This document shows positions 62,617 to 64,000 of a stretch of DNA of 64,000 nucleotides, piece after piece (position 1 is the first letter of the stretch; each line of letters begins with the position of its first letter). Source of the DNA: Aphrocallistes beatrix (Eukaryota > Porifera > Hexactinellida > Sceptrulophora > Aphrocallistidae); the NCBI GenBank assembly GCA_963281255.1, contig OY725493.1, forward strand, positions 310,001-374,000, in the 5' to 3' direction. The notes beneath the pieces are model-generated. The model saw only the letters and a list, made by a program, of their open reading frames with translations, did no database searches and had not been told where the DNA came from. Position numbers and translations under genes: made by a program.

Positions 62617-64000
62617 GTAAAAACTGAGTCAAAAGATTGTGAAATTCCAATTTTGAAAATAAATATTAAATTTCTAAATCAAGAAGGAATTGTCTGCAAT
62701 ACTGTGTACCCTTTAGATATTGATCAATCCATGAAGTACTATGAGTTTGTACAGATAGTCTATCATGTTGTAAGTAAGAAAATAAATGGTTTTAACTTCA
62801 CGAGTGTAGAACTGTACTCAGAGACAGGATATCCCCTCGCACCCACTCCTATAATCTACCTAGAACCTCTCTCTAACTGGGGACTACGAGATAATGAGTT
62901 GATATATGCTTATCCTAAAGAATTATTCAACAATTACCAGTTCGTGAGTGATGTACATTGCGAGGATTTCGTAATTCCAATTAAACTTAAAAATGGAAAT
63001 TTCGTAAAAGATTTTGAATTTAAAAAAGAATTCGTCTTCTGTTTAGACCTAAAAGTACTAATATCCTTTGAAATGCATATACATGTCGATTGCAACAATT
63101 TATATTAGTTCAATTTCTCTTAAAAATGCGAGGAGATCGCACCAGATACAATAGGTTTTCAAAAGAAATCGATTGACAGACGAAATCTATCTTTCACAAT
63201 TTCTGAAACTTATATTAACAATGAATCCTTGAATGCATTCCGTACATTCTACACTTCATGCTATCTTTCTAATGGCCCTAATACATATTATTACACATTC
63301 AACGCGTATCTTCTCTTCTTAGTGAGAGAGTACGGAGAGAACAGAGATAAAGACAGACTATTGAGGAGACTGGAACTGCTTAGGAAGATTTTTTGTTCTC
63401 CTCCACTCGTCTACTATCTCTATCCCCCACATCTCTACCACACAGAATAGCCATCAATGAAGGCATCATTACAACCATTTCTCTTCTCTCCACAACTTCA
63501 GATAGACCCACCATCTCCAAATTCCCACAGCTGTGGATGCACATAGAAGAACACGCACTAACACCTGATCTACAATTGACAGAGATATACGAAACTACTT
63601 TCATTTCAAAACGGACACGAGAGAATCCGAGAGATGACGATACCCGTAGACTCTAGCGAGCATTCCCTCCCAACCAAGATACAATCGTAACTTGGAGAAC
63701 CGTCTCTTCCACACACGATGCGTTTAGCTATACTCCTCCCACTAGATTGGAAGATTTCACTGAAAGAGTTAAGCACAGATTTCCATTACAACATCCAGTA
63801 CAGCTTTACAAGAGTTTCGTAGAAGAAAGGAAATCTTACGGACTGATGCTTCCACTGATTCGTGGTCTGTCTAGTCCCTGTGTGTTCCTAGGAAGGACTG
63901 AAGGGAGGTATGGGTACTTCAACTATTTCTCCCCGGAAGATGGTAAATGTTACTGATACAATCCTCATGATATTAACATTTCAAAACGTCTCGAGATATC
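62617..64000 (+). pseudogene. Effector-exon pseudogene, runs off the window
   Basis: Begins KTESKDCEIPILKINIKF like the exon at 1006-3747, but about 90 bp containing that exon's splice acceptor and first codons are missing. Stops and shifts: TAG near 63107, a deletion near 63424 (TYLLFTQS region lost), and CTCTAG near 63653 where paralogues have leucine. The last bases reach the region just before the vWA domain. Confidence 0.85.

Overview
The window looks like AT-rich nuclear DNA of an invertebrate animal. The basis is spliceosomal introns, SAM, TRAF-type zinc-finger, von Willebrand A (vWA) and TLC domains, a complete Ty3/Gypsy element, and many hAT-, pogo/Tc1- and foldback-type short repeats. 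I cannot name the species; a non-bilaterian such as a sponge is a guess. There is one assembly gap (200 N at 9451-9650).

The dominant content is a cluster of ubiquitin-system genes. Six loci (1.0-7.6, 14.5-19.1, 19.3-28.9, 30.2-36.4, 38.3-45.3 and 61.5-64.0 kb) carry one very long exon encoding two predicted ubiquitin-like folds, a helical region, a vWA domain, an E2 (UBC) domain and, in three copies, a C-terminal U-box. Upstream of each lies a small phase-0 exon encoding either a SAM domain (about 70 codons) or a RING-like/TRAF-type zinc-finger array (about 310 codons). Every intact adaptor exon ends in phase 0 and every intact effector exon starts in phase 0, so the locus reads as interchangeable adaptors joined to one E2-E3 effector. 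One effector has lost the E2 cysteine, two have lost the U-box, one carries about 340 residues of charged heptad repeats, and several copies are decayed. A free-standing U-box follows one gene at 45.7 kb.

Between 46.6 and 57.7 kb (minus strand) is a 17-exon UBA1-like E1 gene. Its reading frame is preserved across all exons, but the catalytic cysteine aligns with tyrosine and one codon in the LDNVDAR region is TAA. A TRAF-type zinc-finger exon lies 95 bp upstream with a matching phase-0 donor, so a zinc-finger/E1 fusion is possible. A nearly intact Ty3/Gypsy element (51464-56201) sits in an E1 intron in sense orientation, with 181-bp LTRs, a 4-bp target duplication and signs of self-primed reverse transcription.

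Other content: a TLC-domain (CLN8-like) membrane protein gene (12.5-13.5 kb, minus); a divergent promoter shared by two SAM genes (19052-19294); and an inverted duplication in which about 1-9.4 kb matches about 59.4-64 kb in reverse. The hAT copy at 3954-6601 has an empty site in that partner. Long noncoding stretches are mainly introns filled with nested inverted-repeat elements.
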